A stretch of 64,000 nucleotides of DNA. Origin: Emydura subglobosa (lineage: Eukaryota > Chordata > Testudines > Chelidae). The notes below the pieces were generated by a model that was given only the letters and a program-made list of their open reading frames with translations, was not told where the DNA came from and did not search any database. Every line of letters starts with the position of its first letter. Position 1 is the stretch's first letter. The stretch lies in NCBI GenBank assembly GCA_007922225.1, contig ML679971.1:1697521-1761520 (forward strand), read 5' to 3'. Of the stretch, positions 10,706 through 21,900 are shown one piece after another. Both the position numbers and the translations under genes were made by a program.

Positions 10706-11679
10706 TTAGATCTAGATTGTGGGTGAATTCTTCATCCCTTCTCTGGCTCTTTCACGTCACTTAAAAGGATCAGAGTGGCATACAGGGGCCCTAAAAGCCC
10801 TTGTTGCAGCTGGGGATTCCCCTGGTGCAGGAAGTACAGAAAACATCCATCCGGCTGCCTTCTAAGCACCCCTTTTGAGCACCCTCGTAGGGAATAAGGA
10901 ATGTGCTGGGAGGGTCATTTTAGGGCTAAGGCTGCAGCGCACTGCACTGGAGATTCAGGGTTGTGCTGTGGCCCATAGAGCGGCCCAGGGAGGCAGCCAT
11001 AACTAAGACAGATTCCCAGAGCTACCTAAATTACAGGGGCATCTTTCTAGCCTCCAGAGCAGTGCAAGACTGGGCAGGTGCCAAGGTGGCACTGTGGTGT
11101 GGACAGTGCTATGTCAGCCGGAGAGCTACCACCGCTGGTTGGGGGTGGGTATAGTGGCTACATTAGAGTGCTTACAGCAGCGCAGCCTGGAATCTCACCC
11201 CCAGTTTGTACCTGTATGTGTATGTGAGTGTCTCCATAGAGATTACCTGATGGCTCTGAGGAACCTGGCATATTTTACTAATTTCCCCTGTAACGGTTTC
11301 CAATTACAGGGGAGCTACTGCACAAGCAGGAGAGCTTGCAGCAGGAAGGTCTCTGTCTTTGGAAAGCAATATACAGCACGGTCCCTTTTCACTTTACAAA
11401 ACTTTGCAACCCCTTCCCCCGCAAAATCCAGCCAGTGTCACAGCCAACCTTTCAGAACTTTTCTCTGGCTCAAGCTACTGGCAGCTTTGCGCGCTGGGAT
11501 GTACAGAGGGTGCATTAAACACAGGAACCGAGTCTTAATTTGGAGCTACGTTTTCTCTGATTAAACTGCTGACAATTTGGTACATGAGAGCACTCGCCTG
11601 TGAACAAGAGGCACTCCCCTGGGCCCCCCCCCACTGCTACAAAGCTTGCATTTTTCACAGTGGATTAGCAAGTCTAGAC
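10706..11679. other. GC-richer DNA without a recognised gene
   Basis: Higher G+C than its surroundings. A 156-codon frame (11094-11564, +) is Cys- and Ser-rich and lacks any domain I recognise. Part of 10720-11060 may be an old interspersed repeat, but I cannot identify it. Confidence 0.35.
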
Positions 11680-11890
11680 ATCCCATAAAATGTCAATGAA
11701 GGTATGGATCTTCAGTGCATGGCTCTCAAGAGAGCTATGCCTGTTTGCAATGCTGCTTTCTCAGCCCAATCAATACAGCCACAACAGCCTTGTGTGTTTT
11801 CTGACAGAAACCAGAACCCCAATCGCTGATATTACCCCCAAGGCAGTTAATCAAATACTGGGGAAGAGAGAAGGGTAAAAGAAGTTATAT
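11680..11890. other. Candidate conserved noncoding element
   Basis: Single-copy, non-repetitive block with an ordered, motif-rich look, including CCCAATCAATACAGCC (around 11764) and GCAGTTAATCAAATACTG (around 11841). Pattern judgement only. Confidence 0.25.
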
Positions 11891-12234
11891 CATATCTTGA
11901 CTACCCAGGGAAGTTGTGAATAAAGTATTTTATGTTAATTATTATTAATAACCACTATGATAGAATTATCATGAAGAAATGAAACCTCTGGGGCAAGACA
12001 AGGGTTGGAAAAGGGATAGGAATGCAGGCACAGCTGAGTGCTAGAACCCCCACAGGATGTGATTATCTCATGATAACATCCCTGGACATGTTGCTATTAT
12101 GACATATTTTTCCCTTTTCTTATATACACAGATACATATATAAATTATTTAGGTGATGTATTTCAATTCCCTGCAAACTGCAAGTTTGCATTAAAATGCT
12201 TCAACTGTGAGATTCCCAGATATATTAATATCCA
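11891..12234. other. Single-copy DNA, AT-rich
   Basis: Contains TTATTATTAATAACC near 11938 and TATACACAGATACATATATA near 12121. No gene or repeat family recognised. Confidence 0.4.
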
Positions 12235-12480
12235 CCTTTTTAGGATGTTGAGCAGTCCATCAGAATAAGCTCTTCATCCTCGGCTGTTTTATGATTTTAT
12301 TACAATGTATTTCAGTTGTGGAATTGCAGGGAGAGCAAGTTTTCAGAGAAATAGGGTTGTTTGGGTTCCATCGGGTTGCTGGAGGGGAAAACTCTACATA
12401 AAATAACTCTTGCTGCTCACTAAGGCATCCTGCTTTCTCATTATTATTTTTCTTCCCCAGCACAGCTCTATTTCTTTACT
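12235..12480. other. Candidate conserved noncoding element
   Basis: Non-repetitive block with TTTTATGATTTTATTACAAT (around 12287) and TCATTATTATTTTTCTTCCC (around 12437). No intact frame of interest: the minus frame at 12260-12463 has no domain. Conservation needs testing. Confidence 0.25.
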
Positions 12481-12756
12481 CCCTTTTAGAAATTCAAAGT
12501 TCCTGCCTAACTAGCTTAATAAAAAGTGAGAGGATAACACAGCCAAAATAAATAAATAAATAAAGGATCTTCAGGCATCATAATAGGATCAGGATTTTGC
12601 ATCTTGTTGCTCTGGGTAATTACATAAGAAAATAATTGGAGGGAGAAGATGTGGTGTGATTTTGGTTTGTTTTAAATAACATCTGATGAACACTTGGTGG
12701 TTTAAAATGTAGAGAACTGAGATCAAAGAATAAAATTAAGCAAGAATGCTCTGAGA
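12481..12756. other. Single-copy DNA with an (AAAT)n microsatellite
   Basis: AAAATAAATAAATAAATAAA at 12546-12566 is a short tetranucleotide repeat. The rest is unremarkable. Confidence 0.5.
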
Positions 12757-13000
12757 TTCTACCCCGATTTTACTTCTGCAGGTTTTTACACCATTTTAAC
12801 TCCATTAATTTCAGCAGAGTTAGGGTCTGATCCAAAGCCCTTTTGGATTTGACTCCCAGCAGAACTGCTGAGGTAGTGTCATGCCTCTCCACCACACTCC
12901 TGTATTTCCCATAGCCTGTCCTAGATAGTAATGACCCCCCAATTCTTAGGAGCTGATCCAAGCTTCCCATTGATTTCAGTGGACTTTGGATCAGTCACTG
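12757..13000. repeat. Palindromic repeats of the CATTGACTTCAATGG type, two decayed pieces
   Basis: Left piece: TTTTTACACCATTTTAACTC, CATTAATTTCAGCAGAG, GGTCTGATCC. Right piece: GAGCTGATCCAAGC, CCCATTGATTTCAGTGGAC, TTTGGATCAG. Each has the inverted GATCC ends and central AATTTCA-type core of this abundant family. Confidence 0.5.
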
Positions 13001-13655
13001 AAAGCTCTGTAATATTTTGTATTAGGCCCCTAATTCTGCAACTGACTCCACACAAAAAGGATCATTACATCCATGTGGAGTCCACTGGATTGCCCATACA
13101 CAATCGGTTGCCAGATCCATGCCTTTAGTTACTTTGTTCCTTCTCTACTTGTTTCTACACAAGAAGGAACTCTGGTCCTTTTGTTTCTCCTGCTTTAATT
13201 TCCGGATTGCCATTTATGAAATTTTCCCTGAGCTTGGTCCTTATGAAAAGGTCCTATATATTTGTCTAAATCAAGAGAAATAATGCAGAAATTAATAGGA
13301 ATTAAAATAATATGCTTCTATTGCAATGTGGTAGGCTCCTACAGAAATCACTCTAAAAACCTAGAGAATTAAATACTTTCTGTAAGGGTGTTTTTGTTGT
13401 TGAGCCATACATAACATTCTATAACATGGGAACATTCTCTATTATCCTACAGGATGACTTGAGAAATCTATAGAAAGTTCACAACTTTCTGTTAAATTCG
13501 ACAGGATTTCTCCATAAAGAGTGATCTTATACAAACTTCATCTCCTTCACCAGGATTTTTCCAAAGCACTCACAGCTTTGATTGCATGTATAAAAATGAT
13601 GTGGAATTAAGATACACTAATACACAGTCCAGTAGGCCTTTCACTTGGTATAAAC
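13001..13655. other. Single-copy DNA, no gene recognised
   Basis: No coding exon or repeat family recognised. Short open frames here show no domain. Confidence 0.45.
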
Positions 13656-13662
13656 CACAAAT

Positions 13663-13720
13663 AAGGGTCTGATGGAAAGATTCCCATGGACTTCAGTGGA
13701 CTTTGAATCAAGTATTTATT
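13663..13720. repeat. Palindromic repeat fragment
   Basis: GGGTCTGATGGAAAGATTCC, CATGGACTTCAGTGGAC and TTTGAATCAA form a degraded version of the GGATTTGGATC..CATTGACTTCAGTGG family. Confidence 0.45.
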
Positions 13721-13786
13721 CCTGATTCACACTGGTTTAAGCAAAAGTGCTATAATTTTGTGATCCTGTGTTTTCAACCTGGTCTT

Positions 13787-13855
13787 AGTTACAAAGAAAA
13801 TATTGTCTCCAATGAAAAGAAAAGTTACAAAGAAAAGTCTGTGTCTCCAATGAAT
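13787..13855. repeat. Two-copy tandem duplication, unit about 34 bp
   Basis: AGTTACAAAGAAAA ... GTCTCCAATGAA occurs twice in succession; the second copy begins at about 13822 and differs by a few bases. A local slippage or duplication product. Confidence 0.7.
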
Positions 13856-13976
13856 GTATCTCCTCTCCCAAACGACGTACACAGGCAACAGTCAGGCTGG
13901 GGCGGATAGATTTTGTTGTAGAGAAAAAGAAGGTTTTCAGTTCTCGCTCAAATTCCTGCACTTTCAGCATTTTCAG

Positions 13977-14064
13977 GGCCTGATTCAGATCTCAGACGTA
14001 TGCTGGCTTAATTTCACTAATTCAGGTATGAATAGGTATAAATGAAATCAGAATCAGTCCTAGA
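13977..14064. repeat. Palindromic interspersed repeat
   Basis: Begins GGCCTGATTCAGATCTCAG and ends AAATCAGAATCAGTCCT; the ends are inverted, enclosing TTTCACTAATTCAGG. Same class as 14378-14475. Confidence 0.5.
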
Positions 14065-14377
14065 TCACTGACATTCACAGATGGAGTGATCTACTTCTTA
14101 GCTATCAGAATGCCCTTGGAAGTTGTCAGAGGGATGAACTCAACTACTGATTACCACTCCACTTTACTGAAAAAATGAATTTGTTTGCTATATAAATATA
14201 AATTCCAACAACCCTCTCCCTCCCCCTCCTCCCCACAGGGCCTGTTCTGCTCTTCCTTATACTGGTGTAAATCAGGAAACTGGTGGATTTACAGCACTGA
14301 TGCATTTGCAGAGAGAGGGAGGTTCGCAGTGTAGATGTGCCCTATGCGGCCCTATCAAATTTCAAGTGAAGATTCTG

Positions 14378-14475
14378 ATTCTGGGCCAGATCCTCAGCCG
14401 GTGCAAATCAGTGTGGCTCCATTGAATTCAACTGAGCTCCAACAATTTACCCCAGCTGAGGATCTGTCCCCTCCA
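14378..14475. repeat. Palindromic interspersed repeat (GGCCAGATCCTCAGC family)
   Basis: Clear inverted ends, GGCCAGATCCTCAGCC on the left and CAGCTGAGGATCTGTCC on the right, around a core with GGCTCCATTGAATTCAAC. The family recurs at 25933, 26750 and 29243. Confidence 0.75.
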
Positions 14476-15205
14476 TCCTGCATGTTACCCATCGAAGAAC
14501 AAACCTACAAAGCACAGAGAGCATTGCTAACTCTTGAAAAACAACTAATCTCTAGCTCATCTCAGCAGTGGAGGTCTGAACCAGCCCATTTACCTCAAGC
14601 TGCGGCAAGAGACCCCATGTTTGTGCTCCTGAAGCAGTCTTAGAGCTCTGACTCTTCAGATTGATGCCCCGTGGGGATCATACTCCTAGCATTTGGGGCT
14701 AGAGGGAGCCTGTAGCAGCCAGTGATACAGCAGATGCTCTGTGCTCTCCTGGCTGTGGTGTGCAGGCTGTGATTATCCCACCTGCTACTAAGTCCTAGAA
14801 GCGTCAGGATTAGATGAAGGCAAAGCAGTTCAGAATTGAAGTCTGAAAGCCTTAGGGCTCCTGTTTTAGGTAGCCCAGGGCCTTCCTGACATTCAGCCTT
14901 TCCAAATTAATGGGGTATGTAACAGGCCATCACTTGATGTCTATGAACCACTCAGAGCGAAAGGGAAAAGTGATGATGTTAAATGACTTTTCTGCTCCCG
15001 TGAATACATTGTGAGTTTTGTAGAATCCTCCAGAGGAGGGCGGGAGGGGAGTATTCCTACAGTACGCCAAATATATACATAAATTAAAATAACAATTTTA
15101 TACCAATAAGGAAGTTACAAGATGATTTCCTTTTGGGGGAAAACCCCAAACAGTATTTCTCTGAAGAAGCTGTTGTAGTCGCATGACTTACAGCACACTT
15201 CAGCA
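14476..15205. other. Single-copy DNA, no gene recognised
   Basis: Includes a G-rich patch at 15032-15050. A 102-codon plus frame (14335-14643) is created partly by the palindromic repeat and is not considered a gene. Confidence 0.45.
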
Positions 15206-15460
15206 AAGAACTTACGGCTACAACGGACCAGGTTTCCAAGGGTAGACCCCCCGCCAGGGCTGGCCTGTGCCAGATGGCTTGGGCTCATGAGGCTCAGAGT
15301 AAGGAGATGTTTAATTGCAGTGTAGACATCCACGCTCAGATTGGACCCTGCAAATGTGTAGAATACAGTTAAACAGTCCCGCAGCACAAGCCCCATATGT
15401 CTGTGTCAGCTGGCACGGGCCAGACGCAGGTTTTCAATTGCAGTGCAGATGTACCTTCAT
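15206..15460. mobile_element. MITE of the 'AATTGCAGTGTAGAC' family
   Basis: Two related arms are present: TTTAATTGCAGTGTAGACAT (15309-15328) and TTCAATTGCAGTGCAGATGT (15433-15452), with GTCAGCTGGCACGGGCCAG between. A better copy is at 29553-29817. Exact ends unclear. Confidence 0.5.
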
Positions 15461-15844
15461 GAACCCCAGCACAGAGAAATACATAAACTCCTTGGAAGCA
15501 AGCCTACCCTGAGAGAACTCGGGCAAGTATTGGGAGTTTAGTTTGCTGTAAAGTTCCAGTAGTCTCCTGGGACTATCATACTTTTAAGAGCCGTTACTTC
15601 CATATAAGTGGATAGTGAAACCTTGTGAAAGGCTGAAGGACCCTAGTCATATCTCAACAGCAACCCCTTTGCTGAGATGTGTTCCACCCAGGCCTGAGGA
15701 CTCTTAAATCTAGACGGATGCTTGGAGTTGAGCCGAACTTGCAAAATTCTTCATTCTCTAGTTACCGAAGTATACCGGGACTCATTGTAGAAGAAACGTC
15801 CTTCCTGGTAAGATGTCACTCTAGGGTTCTCTGCTTAAGAATTT

Positions 15845-15918
15845 GGGGTGAAATCTAGTCCAAGTGAAGTCAGTGGGGATCTTGCCATTGATGTCTATTG
15901 GGCCAAGATTTCACCCTT
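15845..15918. repeat. Short palindromic repeat, well kept
   Basis: GGGGTGAAATCTAGTCC on the left pairs with GGCCAAGATTTCACCC on the right, around GAAGTCAGTGGGGATCTTG. A small hairpin-forming member of the CATTGACTTCAATGG group. Confidence 0.7.
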
Positions 15919-16604
15919 ACAGTCTGATGTTTCTCAGCTCCCACGACAAGGTGAAATACACTGATACCACACAAAGACCAAGCAAGCGAAAGTAACTGAA
16001 ATTCTGTGCCATGGAGGAAAAAATTCTTTATAACCCCACTACCTGATGCTGCAGAGCATGAAGCTTGTTAACCCTTGTGAGTGCTATACTACGTAGTATA
16101 AATGCAGATTACAAAAGTATTCATATTGTAATGAACTGCCCGGTGTGTATGTGTACTACTGCTTTCTAGTGGATTAATCAAAACTGGCCAGCAGTGTGTC
16201 ATAGGCCCTATACTGTTAACAGCTGATAAAGCAGAAACCTGAGTTCTAGCCCTGCCCATGGTACACAGCATAATGACAAGCATGACCTTGACTTGATAGC
16301 ATGTTGCAGTGATTACGTTTTAAAAATCCTTTCTCAGCTGCTTGCATCAATAAAATCCTGACACATTCAGTTCCACTGGTTAACTGTAAATTACATTAAA
16401 AAGGTAAATGCTCTTATGCATTATAAATGTTACCTTTTAATTTCATCCATTATCCATTTGCACTGTTACCATGGGAGCTGATGATTGTGTTCCTGATTCT
16501 TCCTTCTATTATTTTATAGACTTACAGCATACGCCTCCTGCTTTTCTTCTTCCATTAGAAATAGTTCCAAACTAAATTCTGAGACAACACCCTTATAATC
16601 CGAT
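15919..16604. other. Mostly single-copy DNA
   Basis: A weak MIR-like patch lies near 16225-16300 (CCTGAGTTCTAGCCCTGCC). Otherwise no gene or repeat recognised. Confidence 0.4.
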
Positions 16605-17165
16605 TGATTTCTATTTTCATGGTCTCCTTTTCACTGAGATGTCTTTTTTCTTAGATGGTATCCAAAACTGAATCCTACTCAAGAAGAGGACATATTGGTT
16701 TATATAATGGAATTATATATATTTCATGTTGGGCAATTCTTTTTTTCTAAAGCAACTAATTGACTTTGGAGCCTAAATCTCATTGAAGTTTGAAATCTCA
16801 TTGGTTTGGAGCTCCATTAGAGAATAAGGGTAAAGGTTTTCCAGTATCCCTTCATAATTTTCCTAAATTCTTAATCACACTTTTTGATCACTGCTGCTTA
16901 TTGAACAGACATCTTCATTGAGCCATCCACAATGATTCCCAGAGCTTTCTACTGATGAGATGTAATTATGTTGGATCCCATCACCACATATGCATAGTTT
17001 TTAGACTGTTCTTCCCAATTCACATGACCTTCCACTTGTCTATGTTGAATTTCATCTGCCAATGTGTTGTCCTGTCACTTACAGTAGTTTTATTAGGTCC
17101 AGCTGGAGTTCCTAACAATCGTCCATGGCATTGATTAACCTCTAAATTATTGTGAGCTTGTGTCG
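16605..17165 (-). mobile_element. CR1-type LINE fragment, antisense
   Basis: Plus-strand phrases read as reverse CR1: TTTTTGATCACTGCTGCTTA, TTCATTGAGCCATCCACAAT, ATTCCCAGAGCTTTCTACTG, CCTTCCACTTGTCTATGTTG, AATTTCATCTGCCAATGTG and CAGTAGTTTTATTAGGTCCA. They correspond to the region after the reverse transcriptase active site. No open frame survives. Confidence 0.65.
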
Positions 17166-18221
17166 TTATAACCACAAAATAATCTTGTGCTAAAACAATT
17201 TTGAAAATTAGTATTTCAACATTTGTCCTGAATGCAGCTGAGTGAAACTCTCTGTGGATAACTCAGGTCTTTGTGCCTCAAGGGCTCCCCTATTGTACAC
17301 CTGCTCTTGACAGATTGAGGCCTAAAACAGGATAGCCTAGTCACATACTATCCAGCGTGAAGTAAGTCTCTGCCTTTTATTAATGACTGCATACTAGCTC
17401 AGTGTTTAGAATTCAGTCCTACCTATAAATCAACATCAGAGCATACAACCCAGTGTGTTCAAGAGCTTTGTTTAAACATCAAAAGAAGAACACAGACAAG
17501 CACTATGATAGAAATATAACTAATCACTTGCAAATACATCTTTCCTGCCAGTAGGAGCTTAACCTTTTTGTTTAATGTTACTGGAAGAAAATGCACTTAG
17601 TTCCATTCTTATTTCTATTCTACCTGTTTTCTTTAAAGCTATATACGGGTTTGCTGTGAAAAATGATCTTATTTGTTCTTCATGTAACACGAGCCCAGGA
17701 AGATGGATTTTAGAAGTATTCTGTTGAAGCACGATAGATGGAATCCTATTATTTGCAAATTTTAAAGGCTATAAAATGATTAATGAAGGGCACAAAGCAC
17801 AAGATTGCTAAACATTCCTGGATAACCTGTCACTTGGTAAAGGGGCAGTTTATTAAGGAGGGGAAAACATCTGGGACTGTAGCTTGTTTGTTGACTAGCA
17901 ATGAATACAACATGATTGCATGTGGCACATTGATTGGATCAATTTAACTTCACACTCTGCTTCTGGCTTTACTTGTTCATGAGGGACGCTGGTAGGATTT
18001 AGCCAGGATGTGCAGAAAATCCTAGAATCTATATACCATTCCTTTTAATTTGGATGCTGCAGATTATGGATGAAAGTTTAGTCACCTGTAGGATTTAAGA
18101 CTTCAAAGCAAATGAAAATAAAAAGACACGTAGAGAAAAAAAAACAAACAAAGAACCCCTTTGAGAAAGAGGTGGAAATGCAGCCTTCTAAGAGATGCAG
18201 GAGGTGGTTCAATATAGCCGT
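17166..18221. other. Single-copy DNA; part looks like a conserved noncoding element
   Basis: No gene or familiar repeat. The stretch 17740-17990 is motif-rich (AAAATGATTAATGAAGGGC near 17774; GCACATTGATTGGATCAATT near 17926) and could be a conserved noncoding element. Inference only. Confidence 0.3.
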
Positions 18222-18331
18222 TGAGTCTGATTTTCCTTGCATTCACATGGGTTATATGCTCCTGGAACTCCATTGACTTCAATGGCATTACTCCTGATTG
18301 ACTCTGGTGTAAGCAAGAGCAGAATGAAGCT
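18222..18331. repeat. Palindromic interspersed repeat
   Basis: AACTCCATTGACTTCAATGG forms the centre; AGTCTGATTTTCCTTGC and GCAAGAGCAGAATGAAGC are the inverted outer parts. Decayed but clear. Confidence 0.6.
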
Positions 18332-18416
18332 CGTTGTCCCTAATCTAGTGTAACTCACTGCATGAAAATAGACCTGAAAGTGGTCACTACATTTACAGGT
18401 GTTCATACATCTTTAG

Positions 18417-18487
18417 GGCTTGATCCTAGTCCCATTACAGTCAATGGGAGTTTTGCCATTGACTTAAATGGGAGCAGGATCAGGACC
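18417..18487. repeat. Short palindromic repeat
   Basis: GGGCTTGATCCTAGTCCCAT on the left and ATGGGAGCAGGATCAGGAC on the right, with two CATT-GA-TT/AATGG cores. One of the cleaner hairpins of this family. Confidence 0.7.
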
Positions 18488-18977
18488 ATTACATTTCTCA
18501 TGATCTGTTTACTAAATAATAAAAAGTGCATTTCTCAGTGGATATGTTTTTTTAAGACGTGTATAGTCGACATGAGGCTGGAGCCTCAGCTGCTGTAAGT
18601 TGCCACAGCTCTGCTCAGGTATAAATTCCGTTAATGTGGGTGATCAAATTCATAGCACTAAAATCTAAAAAGAAATATAAGGCTCAGTTTTCCATCTCAG
18701 GCACCTAAATTGGTTCCTCAGCGGCCTCCCCAAGTCCCAGATCTTTAGACACCAGATGGTATGGAAAGCTGCTTCACACCTCTCTCAGACACACAACAAA
18801 AAATGGCCATCTCACTCCCATCCTCTGGGTTTCATAGTCAAATCAGGTTTCTTTTCTCAACTGCCCTCCTCCTCCTTGTTTGCATCAGCCTCCATTATCT
18901 TGCTTCATCATTTAAAATGGACCTTGTCTCACAGTGGTCTGTCTAATCACGTAAAGCCCAATGTCTACTTTCTCACT
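18488..18977. other. Single-copy DNA with one repeat scrap
   Basis: A scrap of the GATTTTCAAA/AGGCACCTAAAT family lies at 18672-18760 (CAGGCACCTAAATTGG). The rest shows no gene. Confidence 0.4.
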
Positions 18978-19039
18978 TAAAGCTGGGTGCAAAGATTGCA
19001 GATCTCTTGAGCCATCTAGACAGGTTTCTGTGCAGTCCT

Positions 19040-19255
19040 GGGGACGAGCCAGTAGGTGAAGTACAAATAGGTACCAATGACATAGGGAAGAGTAGGAGAG
19101 AGGTCCAGGAGGCCCATATTTAAGCTGCTAGGTAAGAGGCTGAAGTCTAGGACCTCCATTGTAGCATTCTCTGAAATGCTTCCAGTTCCACACTCAGGGC
19201 CACTTAGACAGACAGAACTGCTGGGGCTCAAGGCATGGATAAGATGATGGTGTAG
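19040..19255 (+). pseudogene. CR1 ORF1 remnant, esterase-like domain
   Basis: The frame beginning at GTACAAATAGGTACCAATGA (19059) gives VQIGTNDIGKSRREVQEAHI before a stop. The GTND signature fits the SGNH-type esterase domain known from CR1 ORF1 proteins. Several stops and at least one frame change follow, so no protein is made. Recognition of the domain rests on this motif and on its position upstream of the endonuclease. Confidence 0.6.
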
Positions 19256-19641
19256 GGGGGAGGAGATTCAGTTGAACTTCTTGGGAAAGGAGAAGCCTAT
19301 CCAGGGAGGATGGGTTCCCTCTAAAACAAAGTGGAACCAGATTGTTGGCATGTAAAATTATAAAGATTGTAGAGGAGTTTTAAAATCAAGGGCTGGGGGG
19401 AAAGCCGGTGAGTTCGGAGAAGCACATGATTAGACAGAGAGAGATCCCTTAGGGAAAGATCTATTAATGGAGATTCTCTATATCCTAGTAAAGGGGAGAG
19501 GATAGAAGTTGATAAAGTACAGGTAGGAACTGAATAGAAACAGTCAAACAAAAAAGAGTCTCGCTTATTTACATCACATAAAAGCGGACAGCTAAAAAGT
19601 GACAAAATGTATAAGTGCTTGTATAGAAATATGTATATACT

Positions 19642-20260
19642 AAGATGAGTGAACTTGAGTGCCCAGTATTAAATGAGAATATTGATATTATAGGCATCAT
19701 AGAAACTTGGTTAAATAGTGATAATCAATGAGACATGGTAATATCGGGATACAAAATATATAGGAATGAGAGAGTAAGTTGCGCTGATAAGGGAGTGGCA
19801 CTATATATGAAAGAAAGCATAGAGTCAAATATAATAAAAATTTTAAATGATTCAAACTGTACCATAGAATCTCTATGGATAGAAATTCCATGCTTGAATA
19901 ATAAGAATATAGCAGTAGGAATATACCACCGACTACCTGACCAGGATGGTGATAGTGATTGTGAAATTCTCTGGGAGATTAAAAAGGCTATAAAAATAGG
20001 AAACTCAATAATAATGGAGATTTCAACTATTCCTTTATTGATATGTCACCTCAGGACAGGAGCAGACATAAAGTTTCTAAATACCAGAAATGATTGCTAC
20101 TTGGAGCAGCTAGTCCTGAAACCCACAAGGGGAGAGGCAATTCTTGATTTAGTGCGTAGTGGAGCACAGGATCAGATCCAAGAAATGAATATATCTGAAC
20201 CACTTGGCAGTAGTGACCATAATATAATTAAATGTAATGTCCTTATAGGGGCAGGATGAG
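19642..20260 (+). pseudogene. CR1 ORF2 endonuclease remnant (APE-like)
   Basis: Frame 1 of this block shows the catalytic Glu motif IIETW (codons at 19696-19710), an in-frame stop at 19729-19731, then an open stretch from 19735 to 20259. That stretch includes a GVALYMKE segment, a GIYHRLP segment and, near its end, the SDH motif (20212-20220). These are the hallmarks of the AP-endonuclease-like domain of CR1 LINEs, which nicks target DNA. The 174-residue open frame is the longest in the window and is purely of transposon origin. Confidence 0.8.
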
Positions 20261-20889
20261 AAAATACGAAAGCAGCCCACAACAGCAACATTTAACCTCC
20301 AGAAAGGTAAGTACACAAAAATGAGGAAATAACGAAAATTAAAAGGTAAAGTCACAAGAGTGAAATGCCTGCAAGCTGCATGGAAATCTTTTTAAAACAC
20401 CATAATAGAAGCTCACATTAATTATATACTCCAAATTTAAAAACATAGTAAAGAGGACCAAAAAAGTGCCACCATGGCGAAACAACAAAGTAAAAGAATC
20501 AGTTAGATGGAAAAAGGCATCCTTAAAAAAATGAAAGTCGAATCCTACTGAGCAAAACAGAAAGGAGCATAAACCTTAGCAACTCAAATATAAAAGTATA
20601 ATTAGGCAAGCCAAAAAGGAATCTGAAGAACAACCAGCAAAAGACTCAAAAACAAATAGCAATTTTTTTTAAAGTATATCAGAAGCAAGAATTCTGTGAA
20701 ACAACCAGTGGGGCCAATGGATGATTGAGGTGCTAACGGAGCACTCAAGGGAGATAAGACTATTGCAGGAAAGCTCAATGAATTATTTTCATCAGGCTTC
20801 ACTGAAGAGGATGTGAGAGAGATTCCTGCACCTGAGCCATTCTTTTTTGGTGACAAATGTGAGGAACTGTCCCAGATTGAGGAATCCAT

Positions 20890-21900
20890 AGAGAAGGTTT
20901 TGTAACAAATTGGTAAATTAAACAGTAATAAGTGACCAAGACCAGATGGTATTCACCCAAGAGTTCTGAAAGAACTCAAATATGAAATTGCAACACTACT
21001 AACTGTGGTACGTAACTATCACTTAAATCAGCTTCTGTACCAGATGACTGGAGAATTGCTAATATGACACAAATTGTAAAAGAGAGGATCCAGAGGAAAT
21101 CCTGGCAATTACAGACCAGCAAGCCTAGCTTCGGTACCATGTAAATTGGTTGAAACTATGATAAGGAACATAATTATCAGACATATAGATGAACACAATT
21201 TTCTGGGGAAGAGTCAACATAGCTTTTTGTGTACTATCTCTATGAGATATAGGAGACTTGTACTTTCAGAAAGCCTTTGACAAGGTCCCTCACCAATGGC
21301 TCTCAAGCAACGTAAGCAGTCATGTGATCAGAGGGAAGGTCCTCTCGTGGATCAGTAACTGGTTAAAAGACAGGAAAAAAAGGGCAAGAATGAATGGTCA
21401 GTTTTCAGATTGGAGAGCAGTAAATAGTGGGGTCCCAAGGGATTTATGCTGGGACCAGTGCTGTTCAACATAGTCATAATTGATTTGGAAAAAGGGGTAA
21501 ACAGTGAGGTGGCAAAATTTGCGGACAATACAGAATTACTCAGGATAGTTTAGTCCAAAACAGATTGTGCAGAGTTACAAAGGAATCTCACAAAACCGTG
21601 TGAATGAAAAGCAAAATGGCAGATGAAACTCAGTGCTGATAAATACAAAGAAATGCACATTGGAAAACATAATCCCAAGTAGACATACAAAATAATGGTA
21701 TCTAAATTATCTGCTACCACTCAAGAAAGAGATCTTGAAGTCATTGTGGATAGTTCTCTGAAAACATCCATTCAGTAGTGCAGCAGCAGTTAGAGAGGCT
21801 AACAGAATATTGGGAATCATTAGGAAAGGGATAAATAATAAGACAGTAACTATCATAATGTCACTATATAAACCAGTGGTACCCCCACACCTCGAATACT
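20890..21900 (+). pseudogene. CR1 ORF2 reverse transcriptase remnant
   Basis: Readable pieces include the PRPDGIHPRVLKEL segment (about 20938-20980), NPGNYRPASL (about 21098-21127), AFDKVPH (21273-21293) and KFADNT at 21515-21532. The last is the active-site box; the expected second Asp is Asn here. Stops and frameshifts separate the pieces. In the family this domain copies the element's RNA at the nicked site. Confidence 0.8.

Noticed and set aside
11094..11564. 156-codon open frame as a gene
   Set aside because: No recognisable domain; overlapping frames in the same region are equally open, as expected in GC-richer DNA with few stops.
19735..20259. Longest open frame (174 codons) as a host gene
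   Set aside because: It carries endonuclease motifs of CR1 ORF2, continues in frame upstream beyond a stop, and sits in a 3.5 kb CR1 element.
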